From the NCBI GenBank assembly GCA_905250075.1, contig CAJNOP010000191.1:143090-207089 (forward strand): DNA of 64,000 nucleotides, written 5' to 3'. Below the pieces are notes generated by a model. The model had not been told where the DNA came from and searched no databases. It saw nothing but the letters and a program-made list of their open reading frames with translations. Source of the DNA: Rotaria sp. Silwood1. Taxonomy: Eukaryota; Rotifera; Eurotatoria; Philodinida; Philodinidae. Positions 13,301 to 23,742 of the stretch are shown here, one piece after another; position 1 is the first letter of the stretch, and every line of letters begins with the position of its first letter. The position numbers and the translations under genes are program-made.

Positions 13301-14934
13301 AATCTTTCTACCTATATTCTATAGTGTTTTGTGGTTTCTGTACAGCTCAACACTGCCAATTTTTTCTGCTATCGTTAATTGATTCGAAGTTTCTTTATTT
13401 TACGAAATATTTCGATGTATCAGTTGAAGCCGATAATAATTTCACGTCTATTTTTTGCTTAGCATCGACAATGACCTCCTGTGTATCAATACATTTAAAC
13501 ATGGCAATATCAACAACGTCACGGATGGCTTTCTACTCGTTTGATGCAAACACTCTGGCTGCAGTGGGCACTTATTCACTAAGTGGTATTGCCTTGCCTC
13601 CATATGTGACTGGCTGGGTTGGCGAGACCATTACTTTTAATTATTCCAATGCAAAGTGGCTCTCTACAGGTCATATTCCGCTTGATTCTCGTACTTTTAC
13701 AATTGATTTTTTGTTTTATGCTATCGATATTACCACCAGTCAGGAGTACTCTTGCCTGAGTGAATTTATGCAAGTTGGAGTAGACACAAATCTGTTTGTA
13801 AGCATTCGCAATGGAGCTATCTATTTTCCCTTCTTTGGTGATGATCTATTCGGGACTACAATGATATCGAATAATACCTGGTATCACGTTGCATTAGTTG
13901 TTGTCAATAGTATTCGTCAATGATCGATCTATTTGAATGAAGTGCTGAATTCACAAGGAACATCTAATAATTATCTTCAAACAATATCCGGTAACTTCAC
14001 TGTTGGTGATGCGATCATTTGGGACACTTTGGCTACTAATAGTTACTATACAGGCTATATCGATCATTTCACGATTAGTACTCGAGCGAAACGTGCTTGT
14101 GAAATATGTTTCGCTGCTTCTCTCACTTGCTATTTTCCATTCGATTTGCCTTCGCCTCTAATCGATTATAGTCCTAATTTTTTTAATTGTCAACAATACG
14201 GGAGCAACATCTGTGATGGTTGAGTCAATCAAGCATTTCAGTTTTCTTCTTCGTTGTATTTCATCTATGTCAACGAAATATCAGCGTTAATATCTGCATA
14301 TTTTCTCTTCACTATATCCATGTGAGTTAAGCCAACGAATGTTAGCGGAGAAACTCTTATCCATGCTTCAACGCAGTCGAATGGTTTGTACTTGTCTTTT
14401 TGACGTCTTTAAACGCAATGTAGCAGATTATGATTTCGTCTTGAATCCTTCGTTCTTTGTCGGGAACCCAGAAAATTGATTTCAAAGAAAACTTTCTGAA
14501 ATGATAAACGACCAAATATTATCTCTTAATATAATCTTTTATTAATGCATTTAGGTCAAGGTTCATGTCTGGTCTTTTGGGATTTAACTTCTAGTGGAGC
14601 CGTGACAGTCAATCTTCTCTATTTGACAAGTCACATCATTTCGATTAGTGCTTCGTTTGCTCTGCCGCACAATGTCTGGACGCATATTGCTCAAACATTC
14701 AGCTTGACGAGCGAAACTATTTTATACATCAATGGGACGGTTGTAACAAGTGGATATGTGACCGGTGGCCGAGCTATTGGTCCATATACTATCATCGGAG
14801 AGTCACCAGCTGAGACAAACAATTATAGTGCTGGAATGATAGCTGCTGGGCAATTCTACGAAAGTGTCGACGAATATCTAGTGTTTGGACGTCAGTTAAT
14901 GGCGGCGGCTATTAGTTATGTAGCCAATCTTTAA
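10309..14934 (+). pseudogene. Type II membrane protein with Thr-rich stalk and LamG-like domains, broken by two in-frame TGA codons
   Basis: Seven exons join in phase: 10309-10419, 10690-10836, 10898-10977, 11033-11178, 12108-12203, 13463-14218 and 14555-14934. They total 1716 nt, or 571 codons plus the terminal stop. The first three exons give a polar, Gln/Ser-rich cytosolic part. Exon 4 encodes one hydrophobic segment of about 24 residues. Exon 5 is almost entirely Thr/Ser/Ala, an extracellular stalk. Exons 6 and 7 encode two concanavalin-A/LamG-like units with the usual W-Y-H-V-A and W-T-H-I-A strand motifs and Y-x-N-G/Y-L-N-E turns. The four introns flanking exons 5-7 and following exon 4 are phase 1. 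Two TGA codons interrupt the frame, at 11058-11060 just before the membrane segment and at 13921-13923 inside the first LamG unit. Otherwise the frame and splice sites are preserved, so decay is recent, or these are sequence errors. A surface-binding or adhesion role is inferred from architecture only. Confidence 0.72.
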
Positions 14935-16456
14935 TAATTCGTCGATCTGTAATTTTATTTTACTGACAAAACTTCTCTCAAATGCTTTTATTCAATTTTA
15001 TAATTCGCGACTCCTTAAAAAATGAACAAAGCTATTAATATGAACTTTTTTAAAAGTTTATTGTAACCAATGCGTTGCCGATAATTGTTATCGTCAAATT
15101 TTTTGCATCCCTTGTAAAACTCATTTACTTCAAAACAAACATAAAGCTAAAATATGAAATATGAAAGATTCTATGGCGTCATACAGATGTTATTTGTAGA
15201 CAAACGCATTTCAATCAGGTTCACTTAAGTTGAGAGAATACTGTCATCTGTAATCTTGTGTAGAAAAATGCAGTAAACTGAAGTGCAAAGCAGTCAGAAC
15301 GTTGCGTGCAGACAATATAATGAGCATGGATTAAAACTATAAAATCTTTCTTTAATTCGTACGAATGAAAAGACTCAAGGAGATATATATAGAAACTAAG
15401 TATTATGCCATCTTTGATCGTTATAAAGAGAGAACATGAAAGTAACTGTTTCCTAGGAAACTGCATTTTTATTTGTGCCGATATCAGAAGGCTTGACGAA
15501 GTCGACAGAATCATTTCGTCGCCAAGACAAAAGAGAGTTGCAGCCAAAGTGTGAGTGTGGGTGTGAGCGTGGAGTGTGAATATGGGTGAGTGTGGTTCTA
15601 GCTTTGGCTGTGACTGCGGAGAAAGAATATACCTGTAGCCCCAAACCTACACTCGCATCCACACCCACACCCTCAAAAGAATCTTTTTCTAGATTATTTC
15701 TCGATTATTTATTAGTCGAAAACTTGCCGATCTCGATCAATGCTTGGAAGAGGACTACCCTGAAGCGGTCTGATAGAGACCGAACTAACTGATGGTAGTA
15801 CAGATCGCAAGATCTGAGCTACTTGAATTTTCAGATTATAAATAATAAAATGCAAAAAAAAAGTTAAGAAAATCCTACTTTACTTTTAAAGAAAGAAGAA
15901 TGAAATATGCGCTGCATAATAGATTCGAGCTGCTTTTTCAGAAGATGTCGTGCCGTCGCCACACAAAGTTTTGTCGCAAAGTACGACACATGCGACACCT
16001 TTTATTTTAGTGTATAGCAATAGTAAACTATGGGTCGAGTTTTTATGATTTATTTCACACTTTTTTCGAAACTTGCGTATAGATCACGTTCATTTTCAAC
16101 AAGTAATATATGACTAATAAAAAAAATTATCCTTTAATGACCTCTTCGAAGTTATTCGGTTGACGTTAGTTACTATGAATCATTCAAGAAATAAAATAGA
16201 TTCTATGACTGCGTGTAAAAAATACACAATGAAAATACAAAGTATTATTTATTCAATGATTTAGTGTCACCAAATTATTTTACAACAACATGATTCATCT
16301 ATTGTTAGTAATACAACATTTCAGAATCATGTTCTAATCTTAACTAAATTAAATATTTAACTGCAACATATGTATATATATATATGCAAGTCTGCTTTCA
16401 TTAGTTGACAAAATATTTTCATTTGCGGAACAAGCTTAAGTTAAATCGTGATAACA
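14935..16456. other. Intergenic DNA
   Basis: No supported gene. It holds one long telomere-like hairpin (15549-15674, listed separately); open frames across that hairpin are shadows of the G-rich repeat. Confidence 0.6.
15549..15674. repeat. G-rich/C-rich hairpin, telomere-like (copy 4)
   Basis: The left arm at 15549-15595 has repeated GTGTGGGTGTGAG blocks. The right arm at 15650-15674 reads CACTCGCATCCACACCCACACCC. About 55 nt separate them. Confidence 0.7.
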
Positions 16457-16981
16457 ATGACAAGTCAGAGTAAGTTGATACACATTTTTTCTATTAGATG
16501 AGAAAGAACTGAATTGAGTTGCCAACAACATCTCTGCCGACTTGATTAACTACGTAGGGAATGAGATTAATGTGTATTACCTTTCTGAATGTATTCTCTA
16601 GTGATCGATGCTCACAATCAAATTCGCCACTCATCCCACCTTCCACGTTTATATTTTAACCGAAGATTGCAACACGCTGCCCAAACGCATTGCAATCGAA
16701 TGGCCATGCTTAATAAACTATCGCATGAGGAAAATCTTCCGGGTCGAACTACCGTAGGTAATCGTACTCATCAAGCGGGCTACCGTTATTCAGCTGTTGG
16801 TGAAAACATTGCGGCTGGACAAACGTCAGTCGGACAAGTTATGCAAAGCTGGATGCATAGCACAGGACATCGAAGTAATATTCTTAACGGAACGTATCAA
16901 CATATTGGGGCGGCTGTTGCGCAGTCGGCAAATGGCACGCGCTATTGGTGTGTAGTGCTAGGTCGACGGATGGGTTGTTGA
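16457..16981 (+). CDS. CAP/SCP-domain protein, bacterial YkwD-like
   Basis: Exon 1 (16457-16469) supplies MTSQ and one base. A 132-bp GT-AG intron follows, and exon 2 (16602-16981) carries the rest, giving 130 residues. I prefer this start because the ATG at 16589 lies inside the intron just before a good acceptor. The product is essentially one CAP domain: DAHNQIRHSS at the N-terminus, a His in LSHEE, the GENIAAG motif near residue 85, and the W-x-x-S-x-G-H-R-x-N-I-L signature near residue 100, ending with the YWCVVLG strand. The short, loop-poor form resembles bacterial CAP proteins rather than long animal CRISP/venom-allergen types, so horizontal origin is inferred. No signal peptide is visible, unusual for a CAP protein, so a missing upstream exon is possible. 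The molecular function of bacterial-type CAP domains is poorly defined. Confidence 0.8.
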
Positions 16982-17155
16982 AGATAAAACATCATTAATT
17001 TAATCACGAGCTCATCATCTTTTATATCACTGTTTAGAGAACTTAGTTGAAATTGTAAATTCTTTAAAACGAATAGTGTCACAATTGAGAAGAGGTGAAG
17101 GGCATGTTTGTTTCATTTGAGATGTGTCCCCGTTCGTTGAATTCCAAATTCAAGG

Positions 17156-17397
17156 GTGTTGGTGTGGGTATGTGAATGTGGATGTAGGTGTGACTGTGCG
17201 TGTGAGTGTGAGTATGGAGGCGTGGGTCGGCTGTAAATATGGTTGTGGGTCTAGTTGGGGTGTGCAGAGAGAGTGTGGCTGTACACTTCAGCCCAAGTGC
17301 GAGATTATGTCGTAGATCTGCATGGCTGGGGTGTTGGGTGTGACATGTCTATCGACAACCACCCCTAGATCCACTTACATCCACACCCGCACTCAAA
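17156..17397. repeat. G-rich/C-rich hairpin, telomere-like (copy 5, largest)
   Basis: A long G-rich arm (17156-17290) of TGTGGGT, TGTGAGTGTG and similar blocks is followed by a C-rich arm ending CATCCACACCCGCACTC (17381-17397). It lies about 125 bp left of the probable Helitron. Confidence 0.65.
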
Positions 17398-17612
17398 TCC
17401 TTCTCAACTCTAGATGATATACGAATATTGGTTTCGCAAATTGTGCATGACGCATAACGATAGTTGATTATTTTTCAGGACGCTTATAAATTGCCCACAC
17501 AATTTCTTCTTTATGCACGAATCTATATATATCATGTTCAGTGTCGGTCCGTCTGTTTCTCTGTGTCGGGTCAAAGGTCAAAGGTTAAAGGTCACATAAC
17601 GTTATAAGGGGA

Positions 17613-18400
17613 GATCTCCAGGGACTATTAAATGGGTACTTATAGGTCCCCAAGGGCTATCCAATGGGGGTACCCATAGGTCCTCAAGGCCCATCCTCTG
17701 GGGGTACCCATAGGTCCTCAAGGGCTATTCTATGAGGGTACCTACAGGTCCTCAAAGGCTATCCTATGGGGGTATGCATTGGTCCTCAAGGGCTATCCTA
17801 TGGGGGTATGCATTGGTCCTCAAGGGCTATCCTATGGGGGTACCCATAGGTCTCCAAGGGCTATCCTATGGCGGTACCCATAGGTCCTCAAGGGCCATCC
17901 TATGGGCGTACTCATAGGTCCTCAAGGGCTATCCTATGGGGGTAGCCATAGGTTCTCAAGGGCTATTCTATGGNNNNNNNNNNNNNNNNNNNNNNNNNNN
18001 NNNNNNNNNNNNNNNNNNNNNNNNNNNNNNNNNNNNNNNNNNNNNNNNNNNNNNNNNNNNNNNNNNNNNNNNNCCTATGGGCGTACTCATAGGTCCTCAA
18101 GGGCTATCCTATGGGGGTAGCCATAGGTCCTCAAGGGCTATCCTAGGGGGGTTCCCGTAGGTCCCCGAGGGCTATTCTATGGGGGTACCCACAGGCCCCC
18201 AAGGGCTATCCAATGGGGGTACCCATAGGTCCTCAAGGCCCATCCTATGGGGGTACCCATAGGTCCACAAGGGCTATTCTATGGGGGTATCCACAGGTCC
18301 TCAAGGAATATCCTATGGCGGTACCCATAGGTCCTCAAGGGCTATCCTATAGCGGTATCCATAGGTCGCCAAGGGCTATTATATTGTGATACGCATAGGC
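17613..18400. repeat. 34-bp tandem minisatellite
   Basis: More than 15 visible units of about 34 bp with the core GGTCCTCAAGGGCTATCC and a GGGGGTACCCATA block containing a KpnI-like palindrome. Units vary by point changes (for example CAATGG for TATGGG), with more divergent copies at the edges. Since 34 is not a multiple of three, the open frames that run through it are artefacts. The array contains an assembly gap, so its true length is unknown. Confidence 0.95.
17974..18073. other. Assembly gap (100 N)
   Basis: Exactly 100 N bases inside the 34-bp tandem array, a conventional placeholder of unknown true size. Confidence 0.99.
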
Positions 18401-18609
18401 TCTGAAGGGAGTAAGGCAATAGGGAGATAAGACCGAAGGCTCCATGGACTATAAAAATATGTGCGATATGAGAGTATGAGGTTGTAGGGTAACCTATCTA
18501 TATACATAATATCGAGTGTCTGTATGTATTTTACCGGATGAAACGTTAAATGTCTGAGGTCATACATTAAAGGAGAAAACAGCCGTGCAGTATGCACGGG
18601 TTCTCGCTA

Positions 18610-19738
18610 TTTTATTTCATGTTTGTAGGAATGAGTGCAAATCAATGGAGCGTGATACATTGAATACTATGGCTTTCCACAAAAGTCATGTTTTACTGTG
18701 ATTTTCAAACACAGAAGGAGCAGAGTTTAAGGAAATGTTTGAAGAAAAACAAACTTGATGAATAACAATAAGAGAATGATGTTTTTCGTCTGAATTTAAC
18801 AGTATGAATAAAAGTCATTCTCAATTATTATCCATATCATAGTATTGAGTTTCTATTGACATTATTCTTCTCGCTGCTGTTTTTTATATGTACTTAAATG
18901 AAATTCGCTGATCAACAGTATTATTCAGTGACGTTTGCTGCAGAGTTCGAATGTATGAAACGAGATATGGTGATAATCTAGTGAATCTTTGGAACCACTC
19001 CTCTATTCGTCAACGAATTATTTGAACGAATGGTTAGCCAGGATTCATTGTTTCGTTGGAGAATCCTTCTGGATTATTAAAATAAAAATGCCTTCGCTAC
19101 CTGATAGACTGTTTTCGAAATGCAGCCTAATTACAAAAAACTTACCAGACATAGGATTGGTTTGCATCGTTTTCCTAACCGAACCAAAACGAATCGAAGA
19201 AATCGCTAACCAGACCTAACGTATATGACCGAAGTTTTAACAACTCTCAACTGAGTCGGTGTCGGTTCTGGTCGATTGGTTTGGTTCGGGTAAAAGCCAA
19301 ACCGATTCCATTTCTGAAACTGGCAAATGACTGGAACACATGTCGCTGTAGGGAATTTTTACTGATGCTGCGAATTTTCCTCCTATTTAACACGTATAGT
19401 GCAAATCAATGTTGTGGGACACGTCCAAAGAGACTACTTTGCATTCATTTCTTCAGCAACAAAGTTTTGCTCTTCTCGAGAATGGTTTGTGTAACGTCGA
19501 TATGTCTGCTCGCTTATATGCAATTTGTTATTGTCCTTTCTGCAATACATGAAAGAATCGTAAAGCCAAAATAAATGGAATATTTATAGGATTACTGCAT
19601 AGAAAAGGTAAAATGTGCAAAGATTCAATTACCTATTCTTAAGTCGGGAAATAATTTGACTGAAAAAAAGCAAAAGAAAAACAGGATATTTTTTTCTAAT
19701 TCATTTGCACTTGTTGATAAAAAAGAAGTGTCTAGAGA
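18610..19738. other. Intergenic DNA
   Basis: No supported gene. Around 19160-19310 there is an imperfect mirrored motif (AACCGAACCAAAACG against GGTTTGGTTCGGGT) that may be the remains of an inverted repeat. Confidence 0.5.
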
Positions 19739-20128
19739 ATGCCTATTATACCGGTTCTATGTATCTTGATTTCTCTTATAAAACGTATCGATGGAACGTA
19801 TACATGTATAAGTGATGGCATGTTTGGAAATCCCGATGATCATCACACATTTTGGCATTGCTCTGACGGCAGCGCCTATCTCAAATATTGTCCAGCAGGT
19901 TTATTTTGGTCACAAGTAGAGCAGCAGTGCAGTTGGGAGAGTAAGTATCTCTTTGATTCGTCATATTAGAAATGCTTGAGTTGGAAAGCTATTATTGTGA
20001 ATTTTCTTGTACGATCGCCACGGAGAATATCCAAGTTTCACTACAAGCTTGTTCTGTTTTCTTAATTCTAGTGGTGGAGCCAACAGTTACCGTAACAGCA
20101 CCATCATCAACGATAGAAGCAACATCAA
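19739..20128 (+). CDS. Secreted chitin-binding protein (CBM14/peritrophin-A), 3' end unresolved
   Basis: Exon 1 (19739-19940) encodes a hydrophobic signal peptide of about 19 residues, then one chitin-binding type-2 domain. The Cys spacing and aromatic positions fit: C, then G-M-F-G-N-P-D-D, F-W-H-C, Y-C-P-A-G-L-F-W and Q-Q-C-S-W. Exon 2 (20072-20128, joined in phase 1 across a 131-bp intron) gives a Pro/Thr/Ser/Val-rich linker, and a donor follows at 20129. I could not identify the next exon, so the C-terminus is open: either a further exon is diverged or the gene is truncated. Chitin binding at the mastax, gut lining or egg shell is the likely role in a rotifer; that placement is inferred. 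Confidence 0.7.
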
Positions 20129-20956
20129 GTGAGTTTTATACAAATATGATGCTACTACAGTTTACTCGAGAATGTGAAAGCTTCTGATGCAAGATCTTTT
20201 AGAGTGTCATTGCTATGGACCGATTTTCAGTTCTTCTTCTTGCACCATCGAGATTTTTCAAGTATTATGAGACTCGTATATCCATGATAGGGCTATCCCT
20301 AACGGGAAACAATCTTTCAAACTCTGAAAAATTCACGCCTTTCGTCAGCATATCATTTTCGGCACTCATGTTACCGCTGGTCATCAGTGCGCTTTGGTAA
20401 ATTAGCATTCTTCCCTCTTTCGGTCGACATGCTTCCCACTTCGAATTGTCACCACTTCTTGATGGAACTGGTTGTATGGTGTACCCGAAATACACCGAAT
20501 TATAGTCATAGATTCGGTAATAACCAGGAAGTCAAAAAATGAAAAAAAATGATAAGATTTTAATTTAAAAAAATGAAATTTCTACTTATAAAGCGAGACC
20601 GTTAATTGATTATTTTGAAAAATAACTGATCTAATTTCAATCAAAAAACGTGCAAAACGAGTCAAATTCATTTCATTAAAATGGTGAAAACATTGAAAGC
20701 TAGTCGAAATAATGAAAGCAATGCGATTTTTAAAATTTAAGTGAAGTCAAGAAATGTTTTTGATTTAACGAACAAAAATAATCATTTTAATGAAATTCGT
20801 TTTATTGTTCCACTTCTTGGATAACCTAAACATTTTATTCTTAAGAAAAAAATAGCTTTTAGTTTTCAAGAAATCTCCGTATGCAGTATTTTCAATCATA
20901 TTTCATACAAAGTGAATAGGATCATTGTCTGATTAGATTCATCATTCAATCAAAGA
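20129..20956. other. Stretch between the CBM14 gene and the lectin gene
   Basis: Open frames exist on both strands at 20215-20495 but no domain is recognisable. Any terminal exon of the CBM14 gene should lie here. Confidence 0.4.
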
Positions 20957-21352
20957 ATGGTTTGTGATGTAATGAATCCGATAGTGGGTTTCCTAGTAAA
21001 CAAGGCAACAGGAAGGGTACTAGACACCAATGAAGAAAAAAATATTTATACTCTTAAATATAATGGTGGCACATATCAACGATGGCAATTTCAACGACAG
21101 GGCGATGGTTCTTGTGTATTACAAAACTTAGCAACCTCATTGGTACTTGATTCCAATGGCTATCAGATGTACACACATGATTTAAATGGTGGCCGCTATC
21201 AAAAATGGAGATTATATTGGAATGAAGACAACTTTTTTGTACTCCTAAATCTAGCAACGTCACGTGTACTTGATTCTAATTTTGAGGGTCAAGTTTATCC
21301 AAGCGTTGGTAATGGCGGTGATTTTCAAAAATGGTTTTTTGAACAAGCATGA
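20957..21352 (+). CDS. Ricin-type beta-trefoil lectin domain protein
   Basis: A single-exon protein of 131 residues made of three tandem units of about 42 residues. Each unit has an N-x-A-T-x-x-V-L-D-[ST]-N segment and closes with Q-R-W or Q-K-W, the core motif of the ricin-B/CBM13 beta-trefoil. The motifs fall near residues 41, 83 and 125. There is no signal peptide, membrane segment or attached catalytic domain, so it is a stand-alone carbohydrate-binding module and not a toxin. Intronless, compact lectins of this sort are common in bacteria and fungi, so transfer is possible but not shown. A GlcNAc/galactose-type ligand would be typical; specificity cannot be read here. Confidence 0.85.
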   Translation: MVCDVMNPIVGFLVNKATGRVLDTNEEKNIYTLKYNGGTYQRWQFQRQGDGSCVLQNLATSLVLDSNGYQMYTHDLNGGRYQKWRLYWNEDNFFVLLNLATSRVLDSNFEGQVYPSVGNGGDFQKWFFEQA

Positions 21353-21673
21353 AATGAACTATGTTCAAATAAATCTTAGACTGACTTTTTATCATGATGT
21401 AGTTTACGTATACTAGCAAGGTTACAAACATCCATGGGCATTACTCATAGTCTAAACAGTATTATCGAACTTCAAATTGTGAACAAAATGATTGGATCTT
21501 TGTAGATGTTTAATAGTATCATAAAGTGTTAGCTAAATGACATGAAAGCGATTGTTTCGAGTGCAACACACTGTTACAAGAACCTATTAGAATGTATAGT
21601 ATGATAATTAGACCTATTTAACCCTTAGTAACTCTCCTCAACGTGCAATGACGTTCAACATTATTCATACACC

Positions 21674-21747
21674 TGAGAGTGTAAGTGAGTGTGGGTAAAG
21701 TGTTAGTGTTCGATTACTGTCCTCTCACACTCACCCACACCCACTAA
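21674..21747. repeat. G-rich/C-rich hairpin, telomere-like (copy 6)
   Basis: GAGAGTGTAAGTGAGTGTGGGT is answered by CTCTCACACTCACCCACACCC. The outer GAGAGTG/CACTCTC-like stem is kept as well as the telomere-like core. Confidence 0.7.
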
Positions 21748-21928
21748 ACCATTCGACTTTGAGTGTAATGACGTCTCTGTCAAGTCTGTCTTGCGGATTT
21801 AAAATGTTATTTTTCTATCTAAATACAGGTAAAGCATATTTCTATGGCTCACATTGTCAAGCGTCGAAATGAAATCATTCTCAATCCTGACAGGATAAAC
21901 ATGCAGAACACAAATTCTTGATCGGTTC

Positions 21929-21990
21929 GGGTATGAGTGTGAGTATGGGTGGGTAAAAGAAAGAACAACACCCACACCACATCCACCCTC
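21929..21990. repeat. G-rich/C-rich hairpin, telomere-like (copy 7)
   Basis: CGGGTATGAGTGTGAGTATGGGTGGGT faces CACCCACACCACATCCACCCTC across about 15 nt. ATTCTT occurs about 10 bp outside each end. Confidence 0.65.
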
Positions 21991-22203
21991 GCATGCATTC
22001 TTTTCTGCAATGATGCTTCAATACAATAATTTCTCATTCCTGTCTTGTTTCTTTTATACGTGGTCTATATTGGTCTTTCAAGATTTTTTGAATTTCCTGT
22101 TTTCCAGTACTTTCTCACCCTCATTCTAAAGCACTGTCCAGATGATTTAGTCGATGGGAAAAAGGACTCTGTTTTGAATTAATTCAAGGATATATTACGG
22201 GAG

Positions 22204-22371
22204 ATGATGTTACCAGATCATCAATTTACTACAGTGAAATTGAAAGTTCCTACTGTTTTTACTCAAGAAAAAGATAATTTGAAAATACAAATGAAGACTA
22301 TTGAACGATGGCTGGATGAGAAGCCAGTACCTCTTGAAAAAGTGGATTGTCCATGTTGCACAATTTTATAA
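22204..22371 (+). CDS. Small protein with C-terminal CaaX box, possibly G-protein-gamma-like
   Basis: A 55-codon frame from ATG (22204) to TAA (22369-22371), bounded upstream by an in-frame TAA. Composition is protein-like: a Val/Leu/Lys-rich start, a central charged helix (E-K-D-N-L-K-I-Q-M-K) and a C-terminus ending C-P-C-C-T-I-L. The last four residues, CTIL, form a CaaX box with terminal Leu, the type geranylgeranylated in G-gamma subunits and Rho-family proteins. Vertebrate G-gamma-13 also ends in CTIL. The product is shorter than usual G-gamma proteins (65-75 residues) and lacks a clear GGL-domain signature, so a fragment of another prenylated protein is equally possible. Confidence 0.35.
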   Translation: MMLPDHQFTTVKLKVPTVFTQEKDNLKIQMKTIERWLDEKPVPLEKVDCPCCTIL

Positions 22372-23742
22372 TTGTGACGATTCTTATTCATCATTCTTAT
22401 ATTCTTACCAGCTACGAAATGCTTGCGAATTGCTTTTTTGATGGATACACTCATGGATAATCAATCTCAAAAAGCATAAGTTTCTCAGAAAATTTTTTCA
22501 TCTGTAGAATATTGTAGAACTCGTTGCACTGTCAATTTTAGCAAAAACAAGATTCTAATTCACTTAACATATGAGGATGTTGGAGTCAAAATACTCAAAA
22601 CTTTCCACTATTTCTCACTGCTACTGAGCGGTAGTTGACGCTTTTGAGTGATTTTATCGTAGCACTGTCATTGATTGAGTAAGTTAGAATTTTTTCTACG
22701 AACATGATCAACGCAAGGAGTTCTACAAAGTTTTACAGACGGAATAATTTTCTAAGAAACTTGTGTCTTTTGTGATTGATTGTCTATGAAAGTATCAATC
22801 GAAAATACGATTCACAAGCATTCTGTTGTTGGTAGTTTTACGGTATTTCAAGACTCATTCATTCACTCTTTATCAAAAAAAATGTTTGTAAAACCAATTT
22901 CGTTCTACACACAGTATATTTTGACATCGAAAGTTCCTTTGTATGGTTTTTAGGGATGATAGTTTTAAGTTAGATTGAAACGAAGATGATTGAAAAGTGT
23001 TTTGTCCGAAATGTGTTGCGGGTTCATGTTGTCAACTAAAAATGTCACACTTCTCGTTCCTATTTAAGAGGATGTGATGGTGTGGGTAAGCTCACAGAAG
23101 AGAATGGTTCAAGCAGAGTCATACTCCATGTTTCGATTCTTGTTACTGGAGCATTATCAGGTATGTTTAGAAACAATACTACGGGATTCAGACACGTCTC
23201 CGCAGGACAGTTGCTCGCGGGAGAGTGTGAATCGTGTGGATGTGCAGAGCTACCATGTTATCCATATTTCAGCTCAGCACCGATGATGGCTCTCTGTTGT
23301 AGTGTGGTTGTAACAATTAGTCTGCTTGTATATTGGAATGGAGTAGGATGAGAATATGATGGGAATATAAATCGAAGAAATGTTAATTGCGGGTGTGGGT
23401 GTGTGCTCTTCAACAACAAGCCCACACCCACACCTTAACTTTTCATTATGGTTAACTAATTGTATTGATCATGGATTTCCGCAAAGCCTTTGTTGTTAAA
23501 AACAAGTCATTTTCTCTTTGAATGATTAGCTCTAGCACAATCTAGGCTCAAAAGCTCAGATGAATTATTTTGATAGGAATGAATCTACATCGACAGTTCT
23601 TTTGATCAGTTTATCAGAATTTTTGAACTTGAACTACCATAGATTTAGACAAAACATATACATTAGAAATAATAAAAATTTTTAAAAAATCTCTTTATTA
23701 ATTTATCTTGATAAAAAATGTTTAAAAAAAAATGATGTTTCT
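22372..23742. other. Intergenic DNA with a possible Cys-rich exon
   Basis: A plus-strand open stretch at about 23038-23351 reads like the end of a membrane protein: a Cys-rich segment (E-C-E-S-C-G-C ... P-C-Y-P-Y-F) then a hydrophobic segment (A-L-C-C-S-V-V-V-T-I-S-L-L-V-Y-W) before a stop. It has no ATG and no clear partner exon. One telomere-like hairpin (23390-23434) follows. Confidence 0.35.
23390..23434. repeat. G-rich/C-rich hairpin, telomere-like (copy 8, cleanest)
   Basis: GGGTGTGGGTGTGTG and CCCACACCCACACC flank a spacer of about 16 nt, an almost perfect stem of two telomere-like units per arm. TTAA occurs close to both ends. Confidence 0.85.

Larger units (their letters stand above)
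17522..18609 (+). mobile_element. Probable non-autonomous Helitron carrying a minisatellite
   Basis: The left end starts TCTATATATATC after an A and runs into a GTCGGTCCGTCTGTTTC stretch, which resembles the TCT-TATA then GTCTGTCTGT start of many invertebrate Helitrons. The right end has a GC-rich hairpin (CCGTGCA at 18583-18589 paired with TGCACGG at 18593-18599), then a short tail ending CTAT before a T-run. Helitrons end in a hairpin a few bases before CTRR, so the last base deviates from consensus. No Rep/helicase gene is present, and the interior is mainly the 34-bp tandem array. The polarity given follows the hairpin. A plain satellite with chance flanking motifs is the alternative. Confidence 0.45.
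21353..22203. other. Intergenic DNA with two G-rich hairpins
   Basis: No supported gene. Two telomere-like hairpins about 180 bp apart lie here (listed separately). Confidence 0.6.

Noticed and set aside
11058-13923. Recoding of TGA as an amino acid
   Set aside because: Other genes in the window use TGA as a true terminator (for example the CAP gene at 16979-16981), so the two internal TGA codons are best read as lesions or errors.
15453-15792. Overlapping frames on both strands at the G-rich hairpin
   Set aside because: Artefacts of TGTGGG-like repeats, which lack stops in several frames.
17732-18160. Open frames through the tandem array
   Set aside because: The 34-bp unit is not a multiple of three; the frames are produced by the repeat and cross the N gap.
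20265-20495. 76-codon minus-strand frame with protein-like composition
   Set aside because: No recognisable domain and a competing plus-strand reading; could not be tied to either neighbour.
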